Shown: positions 41,538-53,533 of the stretch, piece by piece
How the letters are laid out: every line of letters starts with the position of its first letter
Position numbering within the stretch: the stretch's first letter is position 1
From: Paenibacillus swuensis
Lineage (GTDB): Bacteria > Bacillota > Bacilli > Paenibacillales > DY6
Assembly: GCF_001644605.1 (NCBI RefSeq)
Contig: NZ_CP011388.1
Span: forward strand, 2,403,001-2,467,000
DNA length: 64,000 bases
Reading direction: 5' to 3'
Notes under the pieces: model-generated
The model's input: the letters and a program-made list of their open reading frames with translations, nothing else
What the model was told of the DNA's origin: nothing
Databases searched by the model: none
Position numbers and translations under genes: made by a program

Positions 41538-42085
41538 GCCGCGAATCCATAGTCGCTAAGAGATACGCAAGAGCCTTGTTCGAACTGGCCCATGAGAAGG
41601 GGCAGGGAGCACAAACCGAGCGTGAACTGAAATTGGTCGTGGAAACGATTGATTCGGATAAAGAATTGCAAGCGTTCCTGAAACATCCGGGCGTACCTGC
41701 CGAGGCTAAGACTTCTCTGTTAGAGAAGGCATTTGCCGGGCAAGTATCGGAGCAAGTGATGGGTACGCTGCGTTTGCTGATGGACAAAGGCCGGGAATCG
41801 CTTCCCGCGGCTCTGTACACAGCTTACGTTAAGATCGCCGGCGAGAAGCTGGATCTGGCCGACGCTGTGGTTACATCCGCGTTCCCTCTAACAGAGGAAG
41901 AACAGCGCGAGGTTTCCGAGAAGTTCAGCCGTATCACCGGCAAGACCATTCGTATTGAAAATGTAATCGACAAGAGCTTAATCGGCGGCATTCAAGTTCG
42001 CATCGGCGATCGCCTTTACGACGGAAGCCTGTCCGGCAAGCTGGCTCGCTTGGAACAATCTTTGAAGCAAGCTCAAGCACTGTAG
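41534..42085 (+). CDS. atpH: ATP synthase subunit delta
   Basis: 183-residue delta (OSCP-like) subunit that ties the peripheral stalk to F1. N-terminal helical domain with V-A-K-R-Y-A-R-A-L-F-E-L-A (8-20), and a C-terminal domain ending in the conserved I-G-G-I-Q-V-R-I-G-D-R-L-Y-D-G-S-L. ATGA overlap with atpF and TAGGAGGCAACG as ribosome binding site. Confidence 0.95.
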   Translation: MSRESIVAKRYARALFELAHEKGQGAQTERELKLVVETIDSDKELQAFLKHPGVPAEAKTSLLEKAFAGQVSEQVMGTLRLLMDKGRESLPAALYTAYVKIAGEKLDLADAVVTSAFPLTEEEQREVSEKFSRITGKTIRIENVIDKSLIGGIQVRIGDRLYDGSLSGKLARLEQSLKQAQAL

Positions 42086-42095
42086 ATAGGGGTGA

Positions 42096-43616
<1,521 letters not shown>

Positions 43617-43628
43617 CATGAATTAAAC

Positions 43629-43650
43629 GGGTTTGACTTCGGTCAAACCC
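43629..43650 (+). other. Stable UUCG hairpin between atpA and atpG
   Basis: 9-bp perfect stem GGGTTTGAC / GTCAAACCC closed by a TTCG tetraloop, with no T tract. It begins 12 bp after the atpA stop. Likely an mRNA stability or processing element rather than a terminator. Confidence 0.7.
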
Positions 43651-43685
43651 TAACGGATATATAGAAGTAAAGGCAGGTGAAGAGC

Positions 43686-44546
43686 ATGGCCAAAGGAATG
43701 CGCGACATTAAACGCCAAATCAAAAGTATTCAAAACACGCGCCAAATTACGAAAGCGATGGAGATGGTTGCCGCAGCCAAACTGAGAAAGTCTCAGGAAG
43801 CCGCTGAAGCCGCACGTCCTTATGCTGAAAAGCTGAAGGAAGTTGTTGCAAGCATCGCAGCAGGCACCAAAGGTGTGAAGCACCCGATGCTGGAGTCCCG
43901 CGAAATCAAGAAGACCGGATATTTAATTATCACTTCGGACCGCGGTTTAGCAGGGGGCTATAACGCCAACGTCATCCGTAAGGTAATGACAACCATTCGC
44001 GCCAATCACAAGTCCAGCAGCGAGTACGCGCTGTTCGTGATCGGACGTAAAGGCCGCGATTACTTTAAGCGCAGAGACATGGCTATTATTGAAGAAGTAA
44101 CAGGCTTAAGCGACGCTCCTGTCTTCTCCGATATCAAGTCGATTGCCTCCGCGGCAGTAGGTAACTTTGAGAACGGAACGTATGATGAATTGTACATCGT
44201 GTACAACGAATTCGTGAACGCTCTGACTCAAATTCCGGTCATGACCCGACTGCTTCCTCTGGAAGAAGTTACGGCGGCATCCGGAACCGCTGCTTATGAA
44301 TACGAACCTTCTGCGGAAGGCGTCCTTGAGGTATTGCTGCCGAAATACGCGGAAACGCTGATTTTCAGTGCTCTTCTTGACGCTAAAGCAAGTGAGTTCG
44401 GTGCGAAGATGACGGCGATGGGCAGCGCGACGAAGAACGCGACGAAGATGATTAACCAATACACGTTGATCTATAACCGCGCGCGTCAAGCCGCCATCAC
44501 CCAAGAAATTTCCGAGATCGTGGCCGGAGCGAACGCTCAGAACTAA
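43686..44546 (+). CDS. atpG: ATP synthase subunit gamma
   Basis: Central rotor shaft of F1 (286 aa). N-terminal helix R-D-I-K-R-Q-I-K-S-I-Q-N-T-R-Q-I-T-K-A-M-E-M-V and C-terminal helix A-M-G-S-A-T-K-N-A-T-K-M-I with the terminal Q-E-I-S-E-I-V-A-G-A are conserved, as is T-S-D-R-G-L-A-G-G-Y-N. ATG 43686 follows GGCAGGTGAAGAGC; the in-frame GTG at 43677 lies within that site. Confidence 0.96.
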   Translation: MAKGMRDIKRQIKSIQNTRQITKAMEMVAAAKLRKSQEAAEAARPYAEKLKEVVASIAAGTKGVKHPMLESREIKKTGYLIITSDRGLAGGYNANVIRKVMTTIRANHKSSSEYALFVIGRKGRDYFKRRDMAIIEEVTGLSDAPVFSDIKSIASAAVGNFENGTYDELYIVYNEFVNALTQIPVMTRLLPLEEVTAASGTAAYEYEPSAEGVLEVLLPKYAETLIFSALLDAKASEFGAKMTAMGSATKNATKMINQYTLIYNRARQAAITQEISEIVAGANAQN

Positions 44547-44564
44547 GCCACATTCCCATAGTAA

Positions 44565-45998
<1,434 letters not shown>

Positions 45999-46116
45999 TA
46001 TACGATCGTATTAGTTCGCTAATACTCTATCGATATTTCTCCGGAATGATACGAGCTGCCCGTCTAACTTCAGGCGGCAGCCGTTTCACCTTGATGCGTT
46101 TCTTAGGAGGAAAAGC

Positions 46117-46515
46117 ATGAGCACATTACTGTTAGAAATTGTCACGCCTGAGCGTAAAGTTTACGCTGAGCAAGTGGACATGGTCGTGGTGAACGGTGTG
46201 GAAGGCCAGCTGGGCATCCTGCCGAATCATATTCCGATGGTAACGCCTCTGAAGATCGCGCCTGTAAAGGTAAAGAAGGGCAATACCGAGGAAGTGATCG
46301 CCGTCGGCGGCGGCTTCGTTGAAGTCCGCAAAGATAAGGTGGTTATTCTGGCGGAAAGCGCGGAACTGCCTGCGAATATCGACATCGAACGTGCGCGGGC
46401 TGCCAAAGAGCGCGCTGAACAGCGCCTTACAGGCAAGCACAAAGATGTGGATCTACGCCGTGCGGAACTGTCGCTCCAAAGAGCAATCAACCGGATTAAC
46501 ATTCTTAATAAGTAA
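46117..46515 (+). CDS. atpC: ATP synthase subunit epsilon
   Basis: 132-residue epsilon subunit with an N-terminal beta sandwich (V-V-V-N-G-V-E-G-Q-L-G-I-L-P-N-H-I-P-M-V-T, about 24-44) and the C-terminal two-helix inhibitory arm (about 88-132). It ends the operon, 118 bp after atpD behind TTAGGAGGAAAAGC, and is followed by a terminator. Confidence 0.96.
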   Translation: MSTLLLEIVTPERKVYAEQVDMVVVNGVEGQLGILPNHIPMVTPLKIAPVKVKKGNTEEVIAVGGGFVEVRKDKVVILAESAELPANIDIERARAAKERAEQRLTGKHKDVDLRRAELSLQRAINRINILNK

Positions 46516-46521
46516 CATGAG

Positions 46522-46553
46522 AGAGCATGGGCTAACGCCTGTGCTCTTTTTTT
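46522..46553 (+). terminator. Terminator of the atp operon
   Basis: Stem AGAGCATGGGC / GCCTGTGCTCT (two G-U pairs) with a 4-nt loop and seven T. Confidence 0.88.
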
Positions 46554-46595
46554 GCATTCATATCTGAAATCGCTCAATTTTCACACACTTGGCAA

Positions 46596-46625
46596 TAGAC
46601 GGAAATCAAACCCTTTTGTTATAAT
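46596..46625 (+). promoter_or_regulatory. Promoter of the nuo operon
   Basis: TAGACG (46596-46601), 18-bp spacer, extended -10 TGTTATAAT (46617-46625). Confidence 0.5.
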
Positions 46626-46700
46626 GTAAGGGGTTTTATTACCAAATCACATTTTATTTATAAGTAATTTCTATAAATCAACGGAGGGCGATGTCGGGCA

Positions 46701-47066
46701 ATGTACTCGAACCATTATGTGATTTTGGCCATATTTATCGGACTGTCTGTGCTGCTACCGGTTGTTGCCTTATCCGTGGGGCGCCTATTGCGCCCGAACA
46801 AACCTACCGAGGCGAAGCAGTCCACTTATGAAAGCGGTAACGAACCTGTCGGGGACAGCCATATCCGGTTTAATATCCGCTACTATCTGTTTGCATTGAT
46901 GTTCGTCATTTTTGACATTGAGACGGTCTTCCTTTATCCGTGGGCTGTCGCTTACAATCAATTGGGTCTGTTTGCGCTAGTGGAGATGTTTATTTTCGTA
47001 ATCATGCTGGGTGTGGCTTTCCTGTATGCCTGGAAGAAGAAGGTGCTGAAGTGGAATTCAATCTAG
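46701..47066 (+). CDS. nuoA: NADH-quinone oxidoreductase subunit A
   Basis: Membrane subunit of complex I (121 aa, three helices) at the junction with the hydrophilic arm. Hallmarks are [13 protein letters not shown] (about 39-51) and the second-helix [12 protein letters not shown]. First gene of an 11-gene operon. CGGAGGG lies 13 bp upstream of the ATG, a longish spacing. Its end overlaps nuoB by 16 bp. Confidence 0.95.
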   Translation: MYSNHYVILAIFIGLSVLLPVVALSVGRLLRPNKPTEAKQSTYESGNEPVGDSHIRFNIRYYLFALMFVIFDIETVFLYPWAVAYNQLGLFALVEMFIFVIMLGVAFLYAWKKKVLKWNSI

Positions 47067-47569
47067 AATCAATTTCACCTGAGGATCGCGAAGAACTGGA
47101 ACGCAACGTGTTCTTTGTCACATTAGAGCAGCTTAAAGCCTGGGCCCGAAGTAACTCCCTGTGGCCGATGACGTTCGGACTCGCCTGTTGTGCAATTGAG
47201 ATGATGGGCACGGGCGCTTCCCACTATGATCTGGACCGCTTCGGCGTCATGTTCCGTACCTCGCCGCGGCAATCCGATGTGATGATTGTAGCCGGTACGG
47301 TAACGAAGAAGATGGGTCCGTTGTTAAAGCGGCTCTATGACCAGATGCCCGAGCCGAAATGGGTAATTGCTATGGGTTCTTGCGCTACGGCAGGCGGTCC
47401 TTACATTAAATCCTATGCGGTAATTAAAGGCGTGGATCAGATCGTCCCGGTCGATGTCTATATTCCCGGATGCCCGCCTAATCCAGCCGCTTTAATCTAC
47501 GGAATCAACAAGCTGCAAGAGAAAATACGCTACGAAGCCAAGACAGGGAAGAGGGTGACGGGCCGATGA
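47051..47569 (+). CDS. nuoB: NADH-quinone oxidoreductase subunit B, GTG start
   Basis: Carries the terminal iron-sulfur cluster N2 that reduces quinone. The four ligands are visible: adjacent Cys46-Cys47 in L-A-C-C-A-I-E, Cys111 in G-S-C-A, and Cys141 in P-G-C-P-P. 172 residues from the GTG at 47051, which lies inside nuoA; the longer in-frame ATG would be a shadow of nuoA. AAGAAGGTG is the likely ribosome binding site. Confidence 0.95.
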   Translation: MEFNLESISPEDREELERNVFFVTLEQLKAWARSNSLWPMTFGLACCAIEMMGTGASHYDLDRFGVMFRTSPRQSDVMIVAGTVTKKMGPLLKRLYDQMPEPKWVIAMGSCATAGGPYIKSYAVIKGVDQIVPVDVYIPGCPPNPAALIYGINKLQEKIRYEAKTGKRVTGR

Positions 47570-48207
47570 GCGAGGTCGATAACAAGAATACCCCCGACAT
47601 CATGGATTCCGCTCCGAACCCCGATAAAGAAGCTAAAGCCGCGGCGGCTGCTGAAGCCCGTGCCGCACGCGCCGCCGCCAGAGCGAAAGCATCGGAAGAG
47701 GAAACGCCTGCCGAGCCCAAACCTCCTTCACCCAATCAACCTCTGCTGGATCAACTGGCGGCCTTAATCCGGGCAGAGGTGGCACCGGGCGCGGTGGAGG
47801 AAGCTCATATCAACGAACTGGATCGTCATATCCCAACCTTAACGATCCATTCCGCCTTTTGGTACGAAACAGCCGAGCTTCTTAAATTCCATCCATCCTT
47901 GCAATTAACTTATCTGCGCAACCTATCCGGGGTGGATCATGAAACCCATCTGGAAGCCGTATATCACCTGATCTCCCTTGAGCATAAGCAGGATTATTGC
48001 TTTAAAGTAAGAACGGACCGGGAACAGCCATCTATTCCTTCGGTTACACCAATCTGGAGTACAGCGAACTGGAATGAAAGGGAGATCTACGACCTGCTCG
48101 GGATACAATTTCCCGGCCACCCGGATCTGCGCAGAATTATGATGTCCGATGACTGGGTGGGTCACCCGCTACGCAAAGATTATGAGCCGCTAGATCCGGA
48201 GGTGTAA
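47566..48207 (+). CDS. nuoC: NADH-quinone oxidoreductase subunit C with Ala-rich N-terminal extension
   Basis: 30-kDa-type subunit of the connecting module (213 aa). The core (about 58-213) shows [30 protein letters not shown] and [13 protein letters not shown]-x-G-H-P-L-R-K-D-Y, diagnostic of NuoC. Residues 1-57 form a charged, Ala/Lys/Glu/Pro-rich extension unlike the core and absent from short NuoC proteins. Start overlaps the nuoB stop as ATGA. Confidence 0.93.
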   Translation: MSEVDNKNTPDIMDSAPNPDKEAKAAAAAEARAARAAARAKASEEETPAEPKPPSPNQPLLDQLAALIRAEVAPGAVEEAHINELDRHIPTLTIHSAFWYETAELLKFHPSLQLTYLRNLSGVDHETHLEAVYHLISLEHKQDYCFKVRTDREQPSIPSVTPIWSTANWNEREIYDLLGIQFPGHPDLRRIMMSDDWVGHPLRKDYEPLDPEV

Positions 48208-48214
48208 TCGCAGC

Positions 48215-49315
48215 TTGATACGTACAGAAGAATTGCTATTGAACGTCGGCCCCCAACATCCGAGCACACACGGTGTATTCCGGATTGTCGTTCAGCTTGA
48301 CGGTGAGATCATCACAGCGGCCGACCCGGTCATGGGCTATCTGCACAGGGGAACGGAGAAGCTAGCCGAGAACTTGAGTTATACACAGATTATTCCGTAT
48401 ACGGATCGAATGGATTATGTGTCCGCCATGACGAACAATTATGTTCTGGTTCATGCAGTAGAGACGTTGATGGGTCTGGAAATCCCGGAACGAGCCGAGT
48501 ACATGCGGTTGATCGTGATGGAATTGCAAAGGATCGCCAGCCACCTCGTCTGGTGGGGAACCTACTTGTTGGATATCGGGGCAATGAGCCCGTTCTTGTT
48601 CGCCTTTCGAGACAGGGAGATCATCATAGACTTGTTCAATGAACTCTGCGGGGCCCGGTTAACCTACAACTACATGCGTGTAGGCGGCGTGAAATGGGAC
48701 GCGCCTGAAGGATGGCTCGAGAAGGTGAGGGACTTTATCCCTTACATGCGGGAGAAGCTGGAAGAATACAACAACCTGGTCAGCGGCAACGAGATTTTTC
48801 TGGCCCGGATCAAGGGAGTTGGCGCCTATGACGCGCAGACAGCCATTGATTACGGCTTGAGCGGAGCGAATCTTCGCTGCACCGGTGTGAAATGGGATGT
48901 GCGGAAGGACCAGCCTTACAGCATTTACGATCGGTTTGAATTCGACGTGCCGACAGGCGTCAACGGAGATTGCTACGACCGCTACCTCATCCGGCTGGAA
49001 GAGGTTCGTCAAAGCCTGCGCATTCTGGAGCAAGCGCTGGAGCAGATGCCTTCTTCAGGCGAGACGATGGGGAAAGTCCCGCGTGTCGTCCGCCCGCCCG
49101 CAGGAGAAGTCTATGCGCGCATTGAATCTCCCAGAGGGGAGATCGGCTGTCATATCGTCTCCAGGGGCAAGCAAGAGCCTTACAGGCTCAAGTTCCGCCG
49201 TCCCTCCTTCGTAAACCTGCAAATTCTGCCCAAGCTGCTGGTCGGTGAGACGATGACGAATTTAATTACCATTCTGGGCGGGATTGATATCGTCGTAGGC
49301 GAGGTGGACTGCTGA
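48215..49315 (+). CDS. nuoD: NADH-quinone oxidoreductase subunit D, TTG start
   Basis: 49-kDa-type subunit that forms the quinone site with NuoB (366 aa). N-terminal G-P-Q-H-P-S-T-H-G-V-F-R contains the quinone-binding His, followed by G-Y-L-H-R-G-T-E-K and P-Y-T-D-R-M-D-Y; the C-terminus D-I-V-V-G-E-V-D-C is typical. TTG at 48215 is the start, with GGAGGTG (48198-48204) at the end of nuoC. Confidence 0.95.
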   Translation: MIRTEELLLNVGPQHPSTHGVFRIVVQLDGEIITAADPVMGYLHRGTEKLAENLSYTQIIPYTDRMDYVSAMTNNYVLVHAVETLMGLEIPERAEYMRLIVMELQRIASHLVWWGTYLLDIGAMSPFLFAFRDREIIIDLFNELCGARLTYNYMRVGGVKWDAPEGWLEKVRDFIPYMREKLEEYNNLVSGNEIFLARIKGVGAYDAQTAIDYGLSGANLRCTGVKWDVRKDQPYSIYDRFEFDVPTGVNGDCYDRYLIRLEEVRQSLRILEQALEQMPSSGETMGKVPRVVRPPAGEVYARIESPRGEIGCHIVSRGKQEPYRLKFRRPSFVNLQILPKLLVGETMTNLITILGGIDIVVGEVDC

Positions 49316-50328
49316 TGATGAACGAGTTGCTACAGGGGCCGATGACATGGACGGTTTTCCTGCAATTGTTCCTGCTTAGCGCGTGCATGCTGGGTATAGT
49401 GCTCTTCTTTGTAACCTACGCCATCTATTTTGAACGCAAAATTCTGGGTTGGATGCAATTCCGCATTGGACCCAACCGTGTAGGCCCGCTCGGGCTGTTA
49501 CAGTCGGTGGCCGATATCGCCAAACTCTTGATGAAAGAAGACACCGTGCCCAAGAAAGCGGACCGGTTCCTGTTCACGATCGCCCCGGCCATCGCGTTCA
49601 TTCCGTCCTTCTCAATACTGGCTACGATACCGTATACGGAGACGCTTCATTTTGCTAATCTGGATGCGGGTGTACTCTATTATGTGGCGCTTTCGGGAAT
49701 TTCAACAATCGGGATTGTAATTGCGGGCTGGGCGTCCAACAATAAATACTCCCTGCTCGGAGGCATGCGTTCCGCGGCCCAAATGATCAGCTACGAGGTC
49801 CCGCTGGTTATCTCAGTTACGGGTGTGATAATGCTGAGCGGCAGTATGAACCTGATGACCGTCGTTCAGCAGCAAGGCGATAACTTCTGGCAATGGAATG
49901 TGCTGCCGCAAATTATAGGCTTCGCTGTATTCGTGGTCGCCGGCATTTCCGAGCTGAACCGGACGCCGTTCGACCTGCCGGAGGCGGAATCCGAGCTTGT
50001 CGCGGGTTACCATGTCGAGTACAGCGGCTTTCGCTTCGCCTTCTTCATGTTGGCCGAGTACGTCTACGTATTCGCCATATCCGCACTGACGACGCTGTTG
50101 TTTCTGGGCGGATGGCAGGCGCCGCTCGCTTTCCTGGATTTCATCCCCGGGCTGATCTGGTTCCTGCTCAAATTCGCGGCTATCGTCTTTTTCCTGATCT
50201 GGCTGCGCGGCACTTTACCGAGAATTCGAGTCGATCAGCTGATGAGCATGGGGTGGAAGGTTCTTCTGCCGCTGTCCTTGCTGAATATTTTTGTAACGGC
50301 CGTATATATGGAATTGTTCATCAAATAG
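49315..50328 (+). CDS. nuoH: NADH-quinone oxidoreductase subunit H
   Basis: Membrane subunit (337 aa, eight helices) lining the quinone chamber. Conserved loops: E-R-K-I-L-G-W-M-Q-F-R-I-G-P-N-R-V-G-P-L-G (about 41-61), S-Y-E-V-P-L, and L-N-R-T-P-F-D-L-P-E-A-E-S-E-L-V-A-G. The ATG pair overlaps the nuoD stop. Confidence 0.96.
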   Translation: MMNELLQGPMTWTVFLQLFLLSACMLGIVLFFVTYAIYFERKILGWMQFRIGPNRVGPLGLLQSVADIAKLLMKEDTVPKKADRFLFTIAPAIAFIPSFSILATIPYTETLHFANLDAGVLYYVALSGISTIGIVIAGWASNNKYSLLGGMRSAAQMISYEVPLVISVTGVIMLSGSMNLMTVVQQQGDNFWQWNVLPQIIGFAVFVVAGISELNRTPFDLPEAESELVAGYHVEYSGFRFAFFMLAEYVYVFAISALTTLLFLGGWQAPLAFLDFIPGLIWFLLKFAAIVFFLIWLRGTLPRIRVDQLMSMGWKVLLPLSLLNIFVTAVYMELFIK

Positions 50329-50347
50329 ACGAACGGGAAGTGTTGAG

Positions 50348-50797
50348 ATGAAGGGTATTATGAAAGGCATGGGCGTCACATTCAAAGCCATGACCCAGAA
50401 GAAAGTCACACACATGTACCCTGACGTGCCGCTGCAGATGCCGGACCGGTTCCGGGGTATTCAATATTTTGATCCGGAGAAATGTATCGTCTGCAATCAA
50501 TGTGCGCGAATATGTCCGACCGATTGTATCACCTTGACAGGAAAAGCGAATCCCGACCCCGAGAAGAAGGGCAAGGTCATTGACACGTATGATATTAATT
50601 TTGAAATATGCATCTTATGCGATCTGTGCACTGAGGTATGTCCGACAGAGGCGATTGTAATGACGAATAACTTCGAGTTAAGCGCGTACAGCCGGGATGA
50701 TCTGTTCAAAAATATGGCGTGGCTCAGCGAAAACGATCAGTTCATCCGTAAGGAGAATAATTCAGCGCTCCCGAAGGGAGGGGCCAAGTCAACATGA
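50348..50797 (+). CDS. nuoI: NADH-quinone oxidoreductase subunit I
   Basis: 149-residue ferredoxin-like subunit with two [4Fe-4S] clusters: C-I-V-C-N-Q-C-A-R-I-C-P and C-I-L-C-D-L-C-T-E-V-C-P. In the absence of NuoE/F/G it is the likely entry point for electrons. A moderate site (AAGTGTTGAG) precedes the ATG; its end overlaps nuoJ by 4 bp. Confidence 0.96.
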   Translation: MKGIMKGMGVTFKAMTQKKVTHMYPDVPLQMPDRFRGIQYFDPEKCIVCNQCARICPTDCITLTGKANPDPEKKGKVIDTYDINFEICILCDLCTEVCPTEAIVMTNNFELSAYSRDDLFKNMAWLSENDQFIRKENNSALPKGGAKST

Positions 50798-51297
50798 TGT
50801 CCGGCGAATTTATGGTCTTTACGTTCATCGCGGTTTGCGTGATTACAGGTGCGGTGCTGATGGTCAGCTTGGATAAAGTCGTACACTCGGTGGTCGCATT
50901 GGCGTTTACCTTTATCGGGTTGGCGGGTTTGTATCTGCTGCTTTCCGCGGAGTTTGTGGCGTTTGTGCAAATCCTGATCTATGCCGGAGCGATTACGATT
51001 CTGATGATCTTTGGCATTATGATGACGAAGCATAGCGAAGACGGCAAGGAACCGCACCGTCCGTGGCATCAAGCGCTGCTGTTCATCGGAGTTGTCGCGC
51101 TGTTCGGCATCTTGTTCTTCGCGATTCGGGATGCTGTATTTCCGGCAAGCGAGGCGCTTCAGGCAGGAGAAGATCATGTGCTCGAGATCGGCAAGCTTCT
51201 TTATACGGAGCAAGTGCTGCCGTTCGAATTGGTGTCGGTGCTGCTGACAGTAGCGTTCATCGGGGCGATTGTTCTGGCCAAAAGGGAGGAGGAGTAA
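50794..51297 (+). CDS. nuoJ: NADH-quinone oxidoreductase subunit J
   Basis: Membrane subunit (167 aa, five helices). The third helix with [15 protein letters not shown] is the conserved pi-bulge segment that links quinone chemistry to proton pumping. GGGAGGGGCC precedes the ATG-ATG start. Confidence 0.93.
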   Translation: MMSGEFMVFTFIAVCVITGAVLMVSLDKVVHSVVALAFTFIGLAGLYLLLSAEFVAFVQILIYAGAITILMIFGIMMTKHSEDGKEPHRPWHQALLFIGVVALFGILFFAIRDAVFPASEALQAGEDHVLEIGKLLYTEQVLPFELVSVLLTVAFIGAIVLAKREEE

Positions 51298-51298
51298 C

Positions 51299-51610
51299 AT
51301 GACCGGTATGCTTGCCTCCTACCTCATCCTGGCTGCTGTATTGTTCTGCCTGGGGCTATACGGGGCGTTATCCAAGTCCAATGCCGTCATCGTTCTGCTT
51401 TCGGTGGAATTAATGTTGAACGCCGTAAACCTGAACCTGATCGCCTTTGCCAAATACGGTGTCGGTCCGTCGCTCACGGGGCAGATCTTCTCTTTATTCA
51501 CGATGGCTGTGGCCGCCGCGGAGGTTGCCGTGGGCATAGCCATTCTTATCGCGCTGTATCGCCGCAAAGGCACGGTGGATGTGACGGAAATGGACGAAAT
51601 GAAGCATTGA
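51299..51610 (+). CDS. nuoK: NADH-quinone oxidoreductase subunit K
   Basis: 103-residue, three-helix subunit homologous to MrpC. The two conserved membrane Glu are present: in [12 protein letters not shown] and in [11 protein letters not shown]. The ATG at 51299 follows GGAGGAGTAAC and begins one base after the nuoJ stop; a longer in-frame ATG lies inside nuoJ. Confidence 0.95.
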   Translation: MTGMLASYLILAAVLFCLGLYGALSKSNAVIVLLSVELMLNAVNLNLIAFAKYGVGPSLTGQIFSLFTMAVAAAEVAVGIAILIALYRRKGTVDVTEMDEMKH

Positions 51611-51658
51611 AGCATCGAAGCGTCGAAGCATTAAGAAGCACTACTTAGGAGGAAACTC

Positions 51659-53533
51659 ATGTCTTACTCCCAAACCGCCTGGATCATTCCTTTGCTGCCC
51701 CTGGTCTCTTTCACCTTGCTATTAGCTTTCGGCAGGCAAATGAAGGAAGCGGGCGCCTGGATCAGCACACTCTTGACCGGCATGTCCTTTGTATGGGCTG
51801 TCCTCACGCTGGTTGCGCGTTTAGGCAAGCCGGTTAGTGATTACGCATGGTCGTATAACTGGCTGCAGCTGGAGGATACGGCGCTCAGCATGGGCTACGA
51901 ACTCACGAATCTCAACAGCTGGATGATGGTGGTCGTAACCTTTGTCAGCTTGCTGGTAAATCTGTATTCCAAAGGATATATGCATGGCGATGAACGCATT
52001 ACGGTGTTCTACGGCTATGTATCCCTGTTCACCTTTTCAATGCTCGGACTGGTGCTTTCCCAGAATTTATTGCAGCTATACGTGTTCTGGGAGCTTGTCG
52101 GCGTCTGTTCATTCTTGTTGGTGGGGTTCTGGTTCTTCAAGCCGGAAGCGAAAGCTGCGGCCAAGAAAGCCTTCATCGTCACTCGGATCGGCGACGTGGG
52201 ATTATTTCTGGCGATACTGATTCTCTTCTGGCAGATGCCCGGACATGCGCTGGATTTCACCTCTATACATAACGCTTTCACAGGTAATGAAATCACACCG
52301 GGCTGGACCACGCTGATTGCGATTCTGATCTTTATCGGCGCCATCGGCAAATCAGGCCAATTCCCGCTCCATACCTGGCTGCCCGATGCGATGGAAGGAC
52401 CGACGCCGATCTCGGCGCTGATCCACGCGGCGACCATGGTTGCGGCCGGCGTATACTTGATCGTGCGAACCTACGACATCTTTGCCGCATCTCCGGATGC
52501 GCTCTTGGTTGTCGCACTCGTCGGCGCGTTCACAGCCGTATTTGCCGCCACGATCGGCATGGCGCAGCACGACATCAAGCGCATTCTGGCTTATTCCACC
52601 GTCAGTCAGCTGGGATATATGATGATGGCGCTTGGGCTGGGCTCCGTATCGGCGGGCATGTTCCATCTGACGACACACGCCTTTTTTAAAGCGCTGCTGT
52701 TCCTCGGCGCAGGTTCGGTCATTCACGCGTTACACCGTCAGGATATCCGCGAAATGGGCGGTCTTGCATCCAAAATGAAGATCACGGCGGTCACCTTCGC
52801 CATTGGGGCTTTGGCGCTTTCCGGCATCCCGCCGTTTTCGGGCTTCTGGTCCAAGGACGCCATCCTGACTGTGGCTTATGAAGAGAATAAGTTACTGTTC
52901 GGGATCGGGTTAATTACAGCCTTCTTTACCGCATTCTACATGGCGCGGTTGTACTTCCTGGTGTTCGGCGGCAAGAGGAGCGGGCCAACCCGGAACGGAC
53001 ACCAAGAACATGTGCATGAATCGCCTCCTGTCATGACTTTGCCGCTGATCCTGCTTGCTGTTCCCGCGGTTCTGGCTGGCTTCCTCTCCACGCCGTGGAA
53101 CGGTTGGTTCGGCGAATGGCTGACCGGTCTGCCTGCGGAAGAACACGCGAATCTGATCGTGATGGTTCTGTCGGCATTAGCAGGCATCGGCGGGATCATA
53201 CTTGGGTATCTGATGTATGAGAAAGGCAGCGTTCCCGCAGATATCGTGTCTCGCCAAGTCCCTTGGTTAGCACGCTTAACGGAGCGGAAGTACTATATCG
53301 ACGAGCTGTATGACCGCATAATCGTCGCGCCGCTTCGCGGGTTGGGGCATGTATTGCAGGTACTGGACGATGTTGTGATTGGCGGCATCGTTCGCATGAG
53401 TGCCAGAGCCGCTGTGGGACTTGGTCGAAACGGCGTCAAGCTGCAGAACGGCCAGGTGCAGACCTACGGTCTGGTCAGTTTACTGGGGTTTGTCCTCTTC
53501 GTGATCTTGCTAGTAGGAAGGAGGTATGGGTAG
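51659..53533 (+). CDS. nuoL: NADH-quinone oxidoreductase subunit L
   Basis: Largest antiporter-like proton-pumping subunit (624 aa, about 16 helices). Features are F-W-E-L-V-G-V-C-S-F-L-L-V-G-F-W with the key Glu, G-K-S-G-Q-F-P-L-H-T-W-L-P-D-A-M-E-G-P with the central Lys, and H-A-A-T-M-V-A-A-G-V-Y. The C-terminal part with Y-Y-I-D-E-L-Y-D and a further helix fits the lateral arm. TTAGGAGGAAACTC precedes the ATG. Confidence 0.96.
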   Translation: MSYSQTAWIIPLLPLVSFTLLLAFGRQMKEAGAWISTLLTGMSFVWAVLTLVARLGKPVSDYAWSYNWLQLEDTALSMGYELTNLNSWMMVVVTFVSLLVNLYSKGYMHGDERITVFYGYVSLFTFSMLGLVLSQNLLQLYVFWELVGVCSFLLVGFWFFKPEAKAAAKKAFIVTRIGDVGLFLAILILFWQMPGHALDFTSIHNAFTGNEITPGWTTLIAILIFIGAIGKSGQFPLHTWLPDAMEGPTPISALIHAATMVAAGVYLIVRTYDIFAASPDALLVVALVGAFTAVFAATIGMAQHDIKRILAYSTVSQLGYMMMALGLGSVSAGMFHLTTHAFFKALLFLGAGSVIHALHRQDIREMGGLASKMKITAVTFAIGALALSGIPPFSGFWSKDAILTVAYEENKLLFGIGLITAFFTAFYMARLYFLVFGGKRSGPTRNGHQEHVHESPPVMTLPLILLAVPAVLAGFLSTPWNGWFGEWLTGLPAEEHANLIVMVLSALAGIGGIILGYLMYEKGSVPADIVSRQVPWLARLTERKYYIDELYDRIIVAPLRGLGHVLQVLDDVVIGGIVRMSARAAVGLGRNGVKLQNGQVQTYGLVSLLGFVLFVILLVGRRYG

